Source of the DNA: Bacillus kwashiorkori
GTDB taxonomy: Bacteria; Bacillota; Bacilli; Bacillales; Caldibacillaceae
Direction: 5' to 3'
DNA: 64,000 bases
Assembly (NCBI RefSeq): GCF_001375515.1
Contig: NZ_CTDX01000016.1
Coordinates: 310,001-374,000 of the forward strand
This document shows, one piece after another, positions 10,257 to 19,530 of this stretch. Within the stretch, counting starts at the first letter, position 1. The number at the start of each line of letters is the position of its first letter. The translations under genes were made by a program, and so were the position numbers. A model generated the notes under the pieces. It was not told the origin of the DNA. It saw nothing but the letters and a program-made list of their open reading frames with translations, and did no database searches.

Positions 10257-10901
10257 ATGATTAATGGTGATCATTTAAATAGTTATTTGCAAAGTTTTAT
10301 TAGTGAAAGATCTCCTTTTTTTCAAGAAATGGAAAGATATGCAAAAGAAAACTGTGTTCCGATTATGGATCCTTATAGTATGGAAACAGTTTTGCAATTA
10401 CTCCGTTTATACAAGCCGAAAAATATGCTGGAAATCGGTACTGCCATTGGTTATTCAGCATTAAGATTTGCTGAAGCGGTTCCTAATATAAAAATTTTAA
10501 CGATAGAAAGAGACAATAACCGGGCAAAATTAGCTCATACAAATATTCAGCAGGCAAACAGACTAGGCCAAATTACCATGTTGGAAGGAGATGCTTTTGA
10601 TTTGGTCTTAGAAGTTGCCAAGTATGCACCATTCGATTGTTTGTTTATTGATGCTGCTAAAGGACAATATCAACGGTTTTTTCAAACATTTGAACCATAC
10701 TTAGCAGAACAAGCCCTCATCATTACCGACAATGTTCTCTTTAAAGGATATGTATATTCGGACAATGAAAATAATAACCGGTTGAAGAAGCTCGGTAAAA
10801 AAATTCACCATTATAATGAATGGCTCATACAAAATCCATCATATCAAACAGTTATTTTACCTGTTGGTGATGGAATTGCTATTAGTATAAAACAAAAGTA
10901 A
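10257..10901 (+). CDS. trmR: tRNA 5-hydroxyuridine methyltransferase TrmR (YrrM)
   Basis: A SAM-dependent O-methyltransferase of 214 residues with motif I LEIGTAIGYSALRF (near 60) and the acidic IDAAKGQY segment (near 130) of the family-3 O-methyltransferases. In B. subtilis the orthologue YrrM/TrmR converts 5-hydroxyuridine at tRNA position 34 to 5-methoxyuridine. The context agrees: the two genes downstream encode the U32-family proteins that make the hydroxyuridine. Start preceded by AAAGGGG. Confidence 0.9.
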   Translation: MINGDHLNSYLQSFISERSPFFQEMERYAKENCVPIMDPYSMETVLQLLRLYKPKNMLEIGTAIGYSALRFAEAVPNIKILTIERDNNRAKLAHTNIQQANRLGQITMLEGDAFDLVLEVAKYAPFDCLFIDAAKGQYQRFFQTFEPYLAEQALIITDNVLFKGYVYSDNENNNRLKKLGKKIHHYNEWLIQNPSYQTVILPVGDGIAISIKQK

Positions 10902-10968
10902 TGCTTACTGTACGATATAAATATTTAGTATATGTTTAAACAGATATTAAAAAAAGGGTGAAAGACAA

Positions 10969-11895
10969 ATGTTTAAACCGGAATTATTATTAACACCAAC
11001 AAAACTATCTGATTTAGAACCGCTAATAAATGCGGGGGCAGATGCTTTTGTAATCGGAGAACAACAATTTGGTCTTCGTTTAGCTGGAGAATTTACGAGA
11101 GGTGATGTTCTAAAAGCCGTAGACATCATTCATTCTCACAATAAAAAAGTATATGTGGCGGTAAATGCAATTTTCCATAATGAAAAATTAGACGATGTTA
11201 CTGACTATATGCAATTTTTACAGACGGCAAATGTCGATGGAGTATTATTTGGAGATCCAGCCGTTTTAATGATTGCTCGTGATGTTGCACCGAAGCTAAA
11301 ACTTCATTGGAATCCAGAAACGACGGCTACTAACTGGTTTCAATGCAATTACTGGGGAAAACGACGTGCACTACGATCAGTTCTCTCGAGAGAACTAAGT
11401 ATGGATGAAATTATTGAAATTAAAGAAAACACTGACGTGGAAATTGAAGTTCAAGTTCATGGGATGACTTGTATGTTTCAATCGAAAAGAAAGCTTGTTG
11501 GCAATTATTTTGAATTCCGTAAAGAACAAATGGAATTGAAACATGATGACAATCAACAATTGTTTTTATACGATGCAGAACGAGATAATAAATATCCCAT
11601 CTTTGAAGATGTAAATGGAACACATATAATGAGTCCAAATGATATTTGTATCATCGATGAGTTAGAAGAACTAATTGATGCGAACATTGATAGTTTTAAA
11701 ATTGAAGGTGTATTGAAAACAACCGATTATTTAGTGACTGTTACGAAACTATATCGCAATGCGATTGATTTAGCAGTGGAAAATAGAAAACAATATAATA
11801 AAGTTAAAGCGGATTTAGTAAAACAAATTGAAGAAGTCCAACCAGTGAATCGTCCGCTAGATACAGGATTTTTCTATAAAGAAACAGTATACTAA
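10969..11895 (+). CDS. trhP1: U32 family tRNA hydroxylation protein TrhP1 (YrrN)
   Basis: A 308-residue U32 'peptidase' family protein. The family is now tied to prephenate-dependent 5-hydroxyuridine formation at tRNA U34; in B. subtilis the pair YrrN/YrrO (TrhP1/TrhP2) serves this role. It shows the U32 core (GADAFVIGEQQFGLR, VHGMTCMF, FKIEGVLKT) but lacks the four-cysteine cluster found in the next gene: only Cys in QCNYWG, TCMF and DICIID are visible. It therefore probably acts as a partner subunit rather than an independent iron-sulfur enzyme. Start preceded by AAAGGGTGA. Confidence 0.9.
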   Translation: MFKPELLLTPTKLSDLEPLINAGADAFVIGEQQFGLRLAGEFTRGDVLKAVDIIHSHNKKVYVAVNAIFHNEKLDDVTDYMQFLQTANVDGVLFGDPAVLMIARDVAPKLKLHWNPETTATNWFQCNYWGKRRALRSVLSRELSMDEIIEIKENTDVEIEVQVHGMTCMFQSKRKLVGNYFEFRKEQMELKHDDNQQLFLYDAERDNKYPIFEDVNGTHIMSPNDICIIDELEELIDANIDSFKIEGVLKTTDYLVTVTKLYRNAIDLAVENRKQYNKVKADLVKQIEEVQPVNRPLDTGFFYKETVY

Positions 11896-11933
11896 ACGCC
11901 TTTTGTACAGAAAACTTCTAGGAGGCAAGTAAA

Positions 11934-13202
11934 ATGACTACTTTGCAAGATAAAATTTCAGAAATTCGTGATGGCAAACGAGTTATTATAAAAAAGCCGG
12001 AATTACTTGCACCTGCCGGAAATCTTGAAAAGTTAAAAATCGCCATCATGTATGGTGCAGATGCAGTATTTCTTGGTGGACAAGAATATGGATTGAGATC
12101 CAATGCAGATAACTTCACACTTGAAGAAATGAAAGAAGGGGTGGAGTTTGCAAACAACTATGGCGCAAAAGTGTATGTAACAACTAATATTATTGCGCAC
12201 AATGAAAACATTCCTGGGTTAGAAGATTATTTGCGAGGATTAGAGGAAGCAGGTGTAACTGGTATTATCGTTGCTGACCCTCTAATCATTGAAACTTGTA
12301 GAGAAGTAGCACCAAAATTAGAATTGCATTTAAGTACTCAACAATCATTAACAAACTGGAGAGCCGCACAGTACTGGAAAGAAGAAGGATTACATCGTGT
12401 CGTATTAGCTAGAGAAACAAGTGCAGCAGAAATTGAAGAAATGAAGGCGAAAGTTGATATTGAAATTGAAACATTTATCCACGGAGCAATGTGTATAGCA
12501 TATTCTGGTCGTTGTGTATTAAGTAATCATATGACAGCACGTGATTCTAACCGTGGCGGTTGTTGTCAATCATGTCGCTGGAACTATGATTTATACCAAT
12601 TAGAAAATGATCAAGAAATACCATTATTCAATGAAAATGACCCAGCTTTTGCAATGAGTCCGAAAGATTTAAATCTACTGCAATCTATTCCGAAAATGAT
12701 TGAATTAGGAATTGATAGTTTAAAAATTGAAGGACGAATGAAATCCATTCACTATATAGCTACAGTAGTAAGTGTATATCGAAAAGTTATTGATGCTTAT
12801 TGTGCTGACCCAGATCATTTTATTTTCCAACAAGAATGGTTGGACGAGCTGCGGAAGTGTGCTAACCGTGATACAGCACCTGCCTTTTTTGAAGGAGTTC
12901 CTGGATACGAAGAGCAAATGTTTGGCAATCATGGACATAAACCGACCCACGAATTTGCGGGGATGGTCCTAGATTATGATGCAGATACAAATATAGTTAC
13001 GTTACAACAGCGGAATTATTTCAAACCTGGTGATGAAGTAGAATTTTTTGGTCCAAATATTCAAAATTTCACCATGAAAGTTGATAAACTTTGGAATGAA
13101 GATGGAGAGGAAATTGATGCGGCCAGACATCCTCTGCAAATTGTTAAATTTAAAGTAGACAAACCTGTATATAGATATAACATGATGCGAAAGGAGAACT
13201 AA
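11934..13202 (+). CDS. trhP2: U32 family tRNA hydroxylation protein TrhP2 (YrrO)
   Basis: A 422-residue U32 family protein, partner of TrhP1 in tRNA U34 5-hydroxylation. The N-terminal barrel has [14 protein letters not shown]; the central cysteine set lies in MCIAYSGRC (near residues 187-195) followed by GGCCQSCRW (near 210-218), the expected iron-sulfur ligands. [10 protein letters not shown] (near 263) is the family signature, and a C-terminal beta domain follows. AGGAGG at 11920-11925 precedes the ATG. udk begins one base after its stop, so the two are coupled. Confidence 0.92.
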   Translation: MTTLQDKISEIRDGKRVIIKKPELLAPAGNLEKLKIAIMYGADAVFLGGQEYGLRSNADNFTLEEMKEGVEFANNYGAKVYVTTNIIAHNENIPGLEDYLRGLEEAGVTGIIVADPLIIETCREVAPKLELHLSTQQSLTNWRAAQYWKEEGLHRVVLARETSAAEIEEMKAKVDIEIETFIHGAMCIAYSGRCVLSNHMTARDSNRGGCCQSCRWNYDLYQLENDQEIPLFNENDPAFAMSPKDLNLLQSIPKMIELGIDSLKIEGRMKSIHYIATVVSVYRKVIDAYCADPDHFIFQQEWLDELRKCANRDTAPAFFEGVPGYEEQMFGNHGHKPTHEFAGMVLDYDADTNIVTLQQRNYFKPGDEVEFFGPNIQNFTMKVDKLWNEDGEEIDAARHPLQIVKFKVDKPVYRYNMMRKEN

Positions 13203-13203
13203 A

Positions 13204-13839
13204 ATGCAGGAGAAACCTGTCGTGATAGGTGTTGCCGGAGGGTCTGGTTCAGGGAAAACGAGTGTTACTAGAGCTATTTGTAATAAATTTGGTCAAGATT
13301 TCATACTAATGATTGAACAAGATGCATATTATAAAGACCAGAGTCATTTACCTTTTGAAGAAAGACTAAAAACAAATTATGATCATCCGCTTGCATTTGA
13401 TACGGATCTATTAATTGAACATCTACAACGTTTAATTAAGTACGAACCAATTGAAAAACCAGTCTATGATTATGCATTGCACACGAGATCAACTACAGTC
13501 ATTAACTTGGAACCGAAAGAAGTAATCATTTTAGAAGGTATATTAGTACTAGAAGATGAACGCTTAAGAGATTTAATGGACATTAAATTATTCGTAGACA
13601 CCGATGCTGATCTTCGGATTATTCGCCGGCTTGTTCGAGATACGAAAGAACGTGGTAGAACAATGGATTCGGTCATTGATCAATACGTCTCCGTTGTACG
13701 CCCAATGCATAATCAATTTGTTGAACCGACTAAACGATATGCGGATATTATTATTCCAGAAGGTGGACAAAATCACGTTGCTATCGATTTAATGGTTACA
13801 AAAATTAAAACTATCCTTGAAGAAAAGTCTTTTTTATGA
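13204..13839 (+). CDS. udk: Uridine kinase
   Basis: Phosphorylates uridine and cytidine to UMP and CMP in pyrimidine salvage (cytoplasm). 211 residues, the normal length. P-loop [12 protein letters not shown] (residues 9-20), then [17 protein letters not shown] and the lid-region arginines [15 protein letters not shown] at 13204 follows AAAGGAG. It is the last gene of trmR-trhP1-trhP2-udk. Secure. Confidence 0.97.
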   Translation: MQEKPVVIGVAGGSGSGKTSVTRAICNKFGQDFILMIEQDAYYKDQSHLPFEERLKTNYDHPLAFDTDLLIEHLQRLIKYEPIEKPVYDYALHTRSTTVINLEPKEVIILEGILVLEDERLRDLMDIKLFVDTDADLRIIRRLVRDTKERGRTMDSVIDQYVSVVRPMHNQFVEPTKRYADIIIPEGGQNHVAIDLMVTKIKTILEEKSFL

Positions 13840-13914
13840 AACAATATCATAAATCAATAGTAATATTTATCATAACGTTATTTTAGAATTTTAACTGCGG
13901 GAGGACTTAGAGTA

Positions 13915-13974
13915 ATGCGGAATGTTTTCATGTTCTTCCGTAGAAACAATGTTTGTAGCAGTGCTACAGGCTAA
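13915..13974 (+). CDS. Possible 19-codon leader peptide upstream of greA
   Basis: ATG at 13915 preceded by GCGGGAGGA (13897-13905) opens a 19-codon frame, MRNVFMFFRRNNVCSSATG, ending in TAA inside the first arm of a hairpin. The ribosome site is as good as those of real genes here, but the peptide is too short to judge by coding statistics and I know of no family. It could be a regulatory uORF or chance. Confidence 0.3.
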   Translation: MRNVFMFFRRNNVCSSATG

Positions 13975-14087
13975 TAATATTCATTCATCCATACTACTAA
14001 TTGGACATGAAATGGATCATTATTAGTCAAAAGCACTTAATTTTTTATATAACCCGTTCATTTCCCGGCCTACATATTAGGCCGTTT
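13954..14087 (+). other. Structured greA leader: three inverted repeats
   Basis: The 318-base udk-greA gap holds no ordinary gene. In order: a perfect TGTAGCA-G-TGCTACA palindrome (13954-13968); a longer repeat CTAATAAT/ATTATTAG enclosing ATCCAT/ATGGAT (13971-14026); and CGGCCTA-N5-TAGGCCG (14066-14084) followed by TTTC, which could be a weak terminator. The density of hairpins suggests a regulated leader, but no known riboswitch class is recognised. Confidence 0.5.
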
Positions 14088-14157
14088 CATTCAATGAAAA
14101 CAATTGTTATTAAAGATAGATAATGTTACGGGAGAAAAAATGAAGGAGTGAAGGATT

Positions 14158-14631
14158 ATGGTAGAAAAAACATACCCTATGACAAAAGAAGGTAAAGAGA
14201 AAATAGTTCAAGAATTAGAACATTTGAAAACGGTTAAAAGGAAAGAAGTAGTAGAAAGAATAAAAATCGCCCGCAGTTTCGGAGATTTATCAGAAAACTC
14301 TGAGTATGATTCCGCAAAAGAAGAACAAGCTTTCGTGGAAGGAAGAATTGCTCTTTTAGAAAAAATGATCCGTAATGCGGTTATTATAGAAGATAATGGT
14401 AATGATAATGACACTGTAGCATTAGGGAAATCAGTTACATTTGTTGAACTTCCAGATGGAGAAGAAGAAAGCTATACAATTGTTGGGAGTGCAGAAGCTG
14501 ATCCATTTGAAGGAAGAATTTCCAATGATTCTCCAATAGCGAAAAGTTTAATTGGCAAAAAAGTAGGCGATGAAGTAACTGTTCAGACGCCTGGCGGAGA
14601 AATGCTTGTGAAAATAGTTGCTATAAAATAA
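14158..14631 (+). CDS. greA: Transcription elongation factor GreA
   Basis: GreA enters the RNA polymerase secondary channel and stimulates cleavage of backtracked transcripts. 157 residues, standard length. N-terminal coiled coil with the acidic tip ([20 protein letters not shown], near residues 40-59, with the D and E residues that hold the second Mg2+), and a C-terminal FKBP-like globular domain ending VKIVAIK. Start follows GAAGGAGTG. It has its own strong terminator. Confidence 0.97.
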   Translation: MVEKTYPMTKEGKEKIVQELEHLKTVKRKEVVERIKIARSFGDLSENSEYDSAKEEQAFVEGRIALLEKMIRNAVIIEDNGNDNDTVALGKSVTFVELPDGEEESYTIVGSAEADPFEGRISNDSPIAKSLIGKKVGDEVTVQTPGGEMLVKIVAIK

Positions 14632-14646
14632 TTTCATTCATTTTTT

Positions 14647-14709
14647 GGAGGCAGATAATTACCACTTAAGTAACAGCAAGTCGGTATTTTAGCAATCTGC
14701 CTCCTTTTC
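14647..14709 (+). terminator. Large terminator hairpin after greA
   Basis: GGAGGCAGAT at 14647-14656 pairs perfectly with ATCTGCCTCC at 14695-14704, with an inner ACCACTT/AAGTCGGT stem, then TTTTCTTTT. Confidence 0.88.
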
Positions 14710-14808
14710 TTTTGCTGCTATCATTTATATATTCGTCTTACTAAGGAAATTATGGATATACGATTAAAATAGAATACATTCGTTAACAATGGTTAACGGG
14801 TGGTTTAT

Positions 14809-16584
14809 GTGATAAAAAAGCGTATAACATTATTATCTATTTCTATATTAATTATTTTCACAGGACTTATTTTTCGGTTAGCACAAATTCAATTAATTGA
14901 TACAATGCATTTTTCCAGCCGAAACATTAACTTAATTGAACAAAGTATTAAACAGCGGAGCCAAGAAGTTGTCATTGATAATGGTAGAGGTAAATTTTTA
15001 GATAAAAATTATATTCCATTAACCCATGAAACTTATGCTTCATTAATTTTATTTCCTTTTATTAAAACGATGGATTGGGATAGTAATAAAGTGGCGGAAA
15101 TTATCGGGGTGGAACCTTATTCTCTTCATCAAGCGCTAAATGATGCGCAGGGACCGGTAATTTTCGGTGCTCCGAAACCGTTACGTTTAACCGACGAACA
15201 AGTAAAACAAATAAACCAATTACAAATTCCTGGTGTTTTCGCAGTAAAAAAGCAATTCCCTCGATCAGATACAGTTGCAGAACAGTTAATCGGATTTGTT
15301 GGGGAAAATTATTCATTATTAAAAGAACGCTATCCAGATAAAAAACTGTCCAGTGATACATTAATAGGAATATCAGGTTTGCAAAAGAGCTTCGATGAAT
15401 TTTTATTACAAGAAGAAGCGACAAAACTAATATATCATGTTGATGGAAAGGGAGGGCCTTTGTTTGGAATTGATGTAAAATATGTTGACCCAGCAAACCC
15501 GTATTATCCGTTGAACATAATTACAACGATAGACTATCAAATTCAAAAAATGTTGGAAAACATAGTCGATCAGCATAATATAATAAAAGGTGGTTTAGTT
15601 TTATTAGATATTGAAAGGAATGCTATACTAGCCCTTGTGTCAAGACCAAAACTAGACAAAACGGATCCTTATAAAAATGATGGTGCAAAGAATTATATGT
15701 TTTCTGCGGAAATACCCGGTTCCATTTTTAAAACGGTTGTGGCAGCAGCGAGTATTGATCATCAGTTAAATAATCCGAGTAGAACTTTCAATTGTTCTCA
15801 AAAAATTAATGGTGAAAAAGATGAAATATTTGATCATGGTATTTTAAATTTTACCGATAGTTTTGCAGCAAGTTGTAATTTCACTTTTGGCCAATTAGCA
15901 AAAGAATTGGCTCAAAAAGATGCTACTATTTTAACAAGTTATGCAGAAAAATTGGGACTTACATCCCAAGTAGGTTGGCAAGGAGAAGTATTCCACTTTG
16001 ACAATTTTAAACAATTTGCGAACGAAGAAGTGGGACGTGTATTCTTAAATAACGAGGAACAAAAAGATTTAAATTACGCAGCAAATTCAGGGATCGGACA
16101 GCATAACGTACGAATTACTCCCATTGCTGCAGCAAATATGATGGCAACTATAGCTAGGGGTGGGGATAGGCAATTAGTCCGTAGCGTATCATCTATTCAA
16201 TATAAAAATGGCACAACGATGTTCCAATTCCCCCAAGTTCATCAAAAAAATTCTATTTCTCCTTATACGGCGATGAAATTGCAACAATTATTACGCGAAG
16301 TAATCGTTAATGAAAAAGGAACTGGCATCGGTTTAAAAGATCTCCCTTATGCAGTGGCAGGTAAATCAGGTACTGCGCAAACAAATCAAAAGATGGATGG
16401 AGAAGAGTTGTTAAATAAATGGTTTATTGGCTATTTTCCTTTTGAAAAGCCAAAGTATGCCTTAGCAGTCGTAAATTTAGATGTAACTTGGAATAGTGGT
16501 TCGGTAACACCCGTTTTTCGTGATGTGGTGAATACTCTGTATGAAATCGATTATAAAGATAAGCATTCTAATCAATTGCAGTAA
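14809..16584 (+). CDS. pbpI: Class B penicillin-binding protein (PbpI/YrrR-like)
   Basis: Membrane-anchored transpeptidase that cross-links peptidoglycan. About 591 residues: N-terminal membrane helix (residues 5-25), dimerisation domain, and C-terminal transpeptidase domain with SxxK as SIFK (in PGSIFKTVVAA, near 303), SxN as SCN (in AASCNFTFG) and KSG (in AGKSGTAQTN, near 522). I prefer GTG at 14809 (GGGTGG five bases before) over GTG at 14800. Position between greA and yrrS matches B. subtilis pbpI, which is linked to sporulation-phase wall synthesis. Confidence 0.93.
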   Translation: MIKKRITLLSISILIIFTGLIFRLAQIQLIDTMHFSSRNINLIEQSIKQRSQEVVIDNGRGKFLDKNYIPLTHETYASLILFPFIKTMDWDSNKVAEIIGVEPYSLHQALNDAQGPVIFGAPKPLRLTDEQVKQINQLQIPGVFAVKKQFPRSDTVAEQLIGFVGENYSLLKERYPDKKLSSDTLIGISGLQKSFDEFLLQEEATKLIYHVDGKGGPLFGIDVKYVDPANPYYPLNIITTIDYQIQKMLENIVDQHNIIKGGLVLLDIERNAILALVSRPKLDKTDPYKNDGAKNYMFSAEIPGSIFKTVVAAASIDHQLNNPSRTFNCSQKINGEKDEIFDHGILNFTDSFAASCNFTFGQLAKELAQKDATILTSYAEKLGLTSQVGWQGEVFHFDNFKQFANEEVGRVFLNNEEQKDLNYAANSGIGQHNVRITPIAAANMMATIARGGDRQLVRSVSSIQYKNGTTMFQFPQVHQKNSISPYTAMKLQQLLREVIVNEKGTGIGLKDLPYAVAGKSGTAQTNQKMDGEELLNKWFIGYFPFEKPKYALAVVNLDVTWNSGSVTPVFRDVVNTLYEIDYKDKHSNQLQ

Positions 16585-16624
16585 AAAAATTTTATAGGAA
16601 TGTTATAATCTTTTAATCGTACTG

Positions 16625-16654
16625 TTAAAAACAAAACCATTTTTATAGTAAAAT
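16625..16654 (+). promoter_or_regulatory. Weak candidate promoter of yrrS
   Basis: TTAAAA at 16625-16630, an 18-base spacer and TAAAAT at 16649-16654, about 35 bases before the yrrS start. Both boxes deviate from consensus. Confidence 0.35.
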
Positions 16655-16688
16655 GTTAATGTAAATAAAACTAAGGGAGGAGATGTAT

Positions 16689-17426
16689 TTGAGTAATTAT
16701 TATCCACCAAAGAGACGCTCACGTGTCGAACAACATTCCAAACAAAAAAAGAAAAATTTCGTACTAAATATATTAATTGGTATTGTTTTTCTATTAATTA
16801 TCATTGTCGGAGCTTCTATAATATCTAACTTGAATAATAATCCGACTCAACAAACGAGTGGCGTTCAAAAAAGTAAGGATGCAAATGAAACAAATGGAAA
16901 TAAGGAAGACTCGGAAAATAAAGCAGGGGAAGATAAAGAAACGGATGAGGATGAAAATAACCCTATTGAAGATGAGTCTGAAGAGGAAACAGAATCTAGT
17001 GGAACTGCTGATGAAGATAATCCTACAGACTCTGATGAGGAAACTACTGGCGAAGAGGATGGCACAAACGGGGATATTATTGAAGAAGAAAGTAACGATC
17101 CAAATATTATTAGAGTAGTGAAAAATCCAAATTGGCAACCAGTTGGAACTACCCAAAAGGGTGAACATATAACTAATTACCAAGAAGGTTCGGTTGATCG
17201 AAAGGAAATGGAGAAAGCTTTAACATATGCAACAGGCTTAAATGAAGGAGATATCATTTTGTGGTGGGTCGGCCACGGTGGTATTCCTAACCAAAATGTA
17301 GTTGGTACGATTACACCGAAAGATCAAAGTCAAACATTTCGTGTATACCTTGACTGGATAGACGGACAAGGTTGGTTGCCAACTAAAGTGGAACAATTAA
17401 AAGTAAATGATAAAAAACGAAATTAG
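16689..17426 (+). CDS. yrrS: YrrS family membrane-anchored protein (DUF1510)
   Basis: A 245-residue protein with a short basic N-terminus, one membrane helix near residues 23-45, a long very acidic low-complexity linker (Glu/Asp/Asn-rich, about residues 55-140), and a C-terminal DUF1510 domain (NPNWQPVGT, KEMEKALTYATGL, VYLDWIDGQGWLPTKVE). I choose TTG at 16689 since GGGAGGAG (16676-16683) directly abuts the in-frame ATG at 16683. It follows pbpI as in B. subtilis; the C-terminal domain is presumably extracytoplasmic. Function unknown. Confidence 0.88.
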   Translation: MSNYYPPKRRSRVEQHSKQKKKNFVLNILIGIVFLLIIIVGASIISNLNNNPTQQTSGVQKSKDANETNGNKEDSENKAGEDKETDEDENNPIEDESEEETESSGTADEDNPTDSDEETTGEEDGTNGDIIEEESNDPNIIRVVKNPNWQPVGTTQKGEHITNYQEGSVDRKEMEKALTYATGLNEGDIILWWVGHGGIPNQNVVGTITPKDQSQTFRVYLDWIDGQGWLPTKVEQLKVNDKKRN

Positions 17427-17438
17427 TGAGGGAAACAA

Positions 17439-18134
17439 ATGAAAATCGCAATTATTGGTGCAATGGAAGAAGAAGTGAGAATATTACGAGAACAACTAAG
17501 TAACAAAACAAGCGAAACAATCGCTAATTGTGAATTTACTATTGGAACTCTCTTTAACAAAGAAGTAATACTATTAAAATCAGGTATCGGCAAAGTGAAT
17601 GCAGCAATGGCAACCTCTATTTTATTAGAGCGTTATTCACCAGATTATATAATTAATACAGGTTCTGCTGGTGGATTAAACCCCGAGCTCAAAATCGGAG
17701 ACCTCGTTATTTCAAATGAGGTGCGTCACCATGATGTGGATGCAACAGCTTTTGGCTATGAAATTGGCCAAGTGCCACAAATGCCTCCTGCTTATCAGGC
17801 TAATGAATATTTAGTAAATATTGCTATGGAAAGCGCAAAAGAAATTGCAGGTGTTCAAACAGTTATAGGCTTAATCGCAACTGGCGATTCTTTTATGAGT
17901 GATGCAAATCGTGTTCGCCAAGTAGGAGAAAATTTTACCCAAGTTCAAGCAGTAGAAATGGAAGCAGCGGCAATCGCACAAGTAGCTTTCCAGTTTTCTA
18001 CACCTTTTGTTATTATTCGCTCATTATCAGATATCGCTGGAAAAGAGTCCGATATATCATTCGATCAATTTTTGGAGACAGCAGCCCTCCATTCAACAAA
18101 GCTCGTTCTAAATATTGTTAAACAGCTAGATTAA
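17439..18134 (+). CDS. mtnN: 5'-methylthioadenosine/S-adenosylhomocysteine nucleosidase
   Basis: Removes adenine from MTA and SAH, serving the activated-methyl cycle and supplying S-ribosylhomocysteine. 231 residues with the PNP/UDP phosphorylase fold: GAMEEEV at the N-terminus, INTGSAGGL, the glutamate in [12 protein letters not shown] (near 174) that contacts the ribose, and the catalytic Asp in RSLSDIAG (near 197). The SAM-methyltransferase gene yrrT and the mccA-mccB pair that flank mtnN in B. subtilis are absent. Confidence 0.96.
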   Translation: MKIAIIGAMEEEVRILREQLSNKTSETIANCEFTIGTLFNKEVILLKSGIGKVNAAMATSILLERYSPDYIINTGSAGGLNPELKIGDLVISNEVRHHDVDATAFGYEIGQVPQMPPAYQANEYLVNIAMESAKEIAGVQTVIGLIATGDSFMSDANRVRQVGENFTQVQAVEMEAAAIAQVAFQFSTPFVIIRSLSDIAGKESDISFDQFLETAALHSTKLVLNIVKQLD

Positions 18135-18221
18135 CTTCCGTTTTTACTGTAAGAATCAATAATGGAAGAGTTGCTTTTCCTAAAATTACATACAGAAATG
18201 TATTGTATTATATGTTAATCT

Positions 18222-18247
18222 ATTAGTAGTTTATAAAATACTACTAG
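18222..18247. repeat. Inverted repeat before the yrhC-like gene
   Basis: TAGTAGT at 18224-18230 is mirrored by ACTACTA at 18240-18246 around an AT-rich centre, about 18 bases before the yrhC-like start. It could be an operator or an mRNA hairpin. Confidence 0.35.
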
Positions 18248-18264
18248 AATAACAGGTGAGATGA

Positions 18265-18519
18265 ATGGATGATAGGAAAAAACTAAAGGAGAAAGCAACT
18301 GACTACCAAAACTTCTCTCATATTTTATTGGCAGCTAGCACATTTTTTTATTTAGGTTTATTAATAAAAGGTAACGAACAAACGAATACTCATTTAGCGA
18401 TTATTATGATTGCTACATTAATATTTATCAGTTTAGCATTTCTCTTCCGTACCGTTTCGGTTAATTGTCGCAAGAAATTAATAGAAATGGAAGATGATAT
18501 AAACGAATTAAACCATTAA
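18265..18519 (+). CDS. yrhC: YrhC-like small membrane protein
   Basis: 84 residues with a charged N-terminus, two membrane helices (about residues 17-34 and 43-61) and a charged C-terminal tail with coiled-coil character. The DRKKLKEKATDYQNF start and two-helix layout fit the YrhC family, whose gene follows mtnN-mccA-mccB in B. subtilis; mccAB are missing here. AGGTGAG at 18253-18259 sets the ATG. Function unknown; the family assignment is from memory of the pattern and position. Confidence 0.68.
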   Translation: MDDRKKLKEKATDYQNFSHILLAASTFFYLGLLIKGNEQTNTHLAIIMIATLIFISLAFLFRTVSVNCRKKLIEMEDDINELNH

Positions 18520-18575
18520 TAGTAAATGTAAATAAAGCGAGCCGTAGGTGAAGTATGCCCGCTACAAACAGATAA

Positions 18576-18620
18576 AATAGGGCAGTGATGATATGCTACA
18601 GTCATCGTTGCCCTATTATT
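18576..18620. terminator. Bidirectional terminator between the yrhC-like gene and sigK
   Basis: AATAGGGCAGTGATGA (18576-18591) pairs with TCATCGTTGCCCTATT (18602-18617) with one mismatch; A/T tracts lie on both sides, so it can stop the plus transcript and sigK on minus. Confidence 0.82.
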
Positions 18621-18621
18621 T

Positions 18622-19347
18622 TTATTCTTCGCTTCGTTTCGATTTTCTTTCCTTTTCTTCACGATAAAATTCATGAAACATTTTCATTAAGGCACGTTTT
18701 TCGATTCGCGATACGTAACTTCTAGATATACCTAATTCTTTCGCGATTTCCCTCTGAGTTTTTTCCTTTTGAAGATCTAGTCCGAATCTCCCGATAATAA
18801 CTTCTTTTTCTCTATCATCAAGAACTTCCAAGTAATTTTTCAATTTCTCCAATTCCATATTTAGCTGAATGGTTTCAATAACATCCTCTGAATCTGATTT
18901 TAGTACATCGATTAAACTTATCTCATTGCCTTCTTTGTCCTGACCAATTGGGTCATGGAGAGATACATCTTTTTTTGTCTTTTTTAAAGCCCGTAAATGC
19001 ATTAATATTTCATTTTCAATACACCGTGCTGCATATGTAGCAAGTTTTGTACCTTTTCCTCCTGAGTAACTTTCTATCGCCTTTATAAGACCAATTGTAC
19101 CGATTGAAATTAAGTCTTCTTGATCTTCACCGGTGTTTTCAAACTTCTTTACGATATGTGCCACTAGCCGTAAATTATGTTCGATAAGAATGTTTCTTGC
19201 TTTCATATCGCCTTTTGCTAATTGTTTTAAATATTTCTGTTCCTCTTTAGTCGATAAAGGTTGGGGGAAGGCATTATTTTTAACATAGGAGACTAAAAAA
19301 ACTAATTCTTTAAAAATAACTCCAAGTGCAGTTAAAATTCCGGACAT
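18622..19347 (-). CDS. sigK: Pro-sigma-K, mother-cell late sporulation sigma factor
   Basis: Sigma factor for late mother-cell genes (coat, cortex release). 241 residues: an N-terminal hydrophobic pro-sequence (residues 1-20, ending FLVS before YVKNN) that is removed by the membrane protease SpoIVFB, region 2 ([18 protein letters not shown]), and region 4 with a helix-turn-helix ([20 protein letters not shown]). The gene is continuous: there is no skin-type element splitting it into spoIVCB and spoIIIC as in B. subtilis. GGAGGTGG precedes the ATG on the minus strand. Confidence 0.98.
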   Translation of the reverse strand: MSGILTALGVIFKELVFLVSYVKNNAFPQPLSTKEEQKYLKQLAKGDMKARNILIEHNLRLVAHIVKKFENTGEDQEDLISIGTIGLIKAIESYSGGKGTKLATYAARCIENEILMHLRALKKTKKDVSLHDPIGQDKEGNEISLIDVLKSDSEDVIETIQLNMELEKLKNYLEVLDDREKEVIIGRFGLDLQKEKTQREIAKELGISRSYVSRIEKRALMKMFHEFYREEKERKSKRSEE

Positions 19348-19385
19348 TTATCCACCTCCATATCGAAGAAGTACCCCGTATAAGC

Positions 19386-19421
19386 CATTATATGCAGGGA
19401 AGAGAAAAACTTAATTTGTCC
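19386..19421 (-). promoter_or_regulatory. Possible SpoIIID site and mother-cell promoter of sigK
   Basis: On the minus strand GGACAA (19416-19421) matches most of the SpoIIID heptamer, and CATATAATG (19386-19394) resembles the sigma-K -10 form CATAnnnTA. In B. subtilis sigK is activated by sigma-E with SpoIIID, then by sigma-K itself. Short motifs; no convincing -35 seen. Confidence 0.3.
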
Positions 19422-19530
19422 AATACAAAAAACTATTTCGGGAAACTAAATTTTTTATTGAATGTTATAGAAAATTATGTAAAATCGTATTATAATGAAA
19501 CGGATAACAATTTTTTCGGAGGGGATTTTT

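Noticed and set aside
15101..15496. 131-codon minus-strand open frame inside pbpI
   Set aside because: Antisense to the well-supported pbpI frame with no ribosome site or recognisable product.
16794..17183. Several overlapping open frames in the acidic linker of yrrS
   Set aside because: Low-complexity GAA/GAT repeats keep all frames open by composition; only the yrrS frame has a ribosome site and a family domain.
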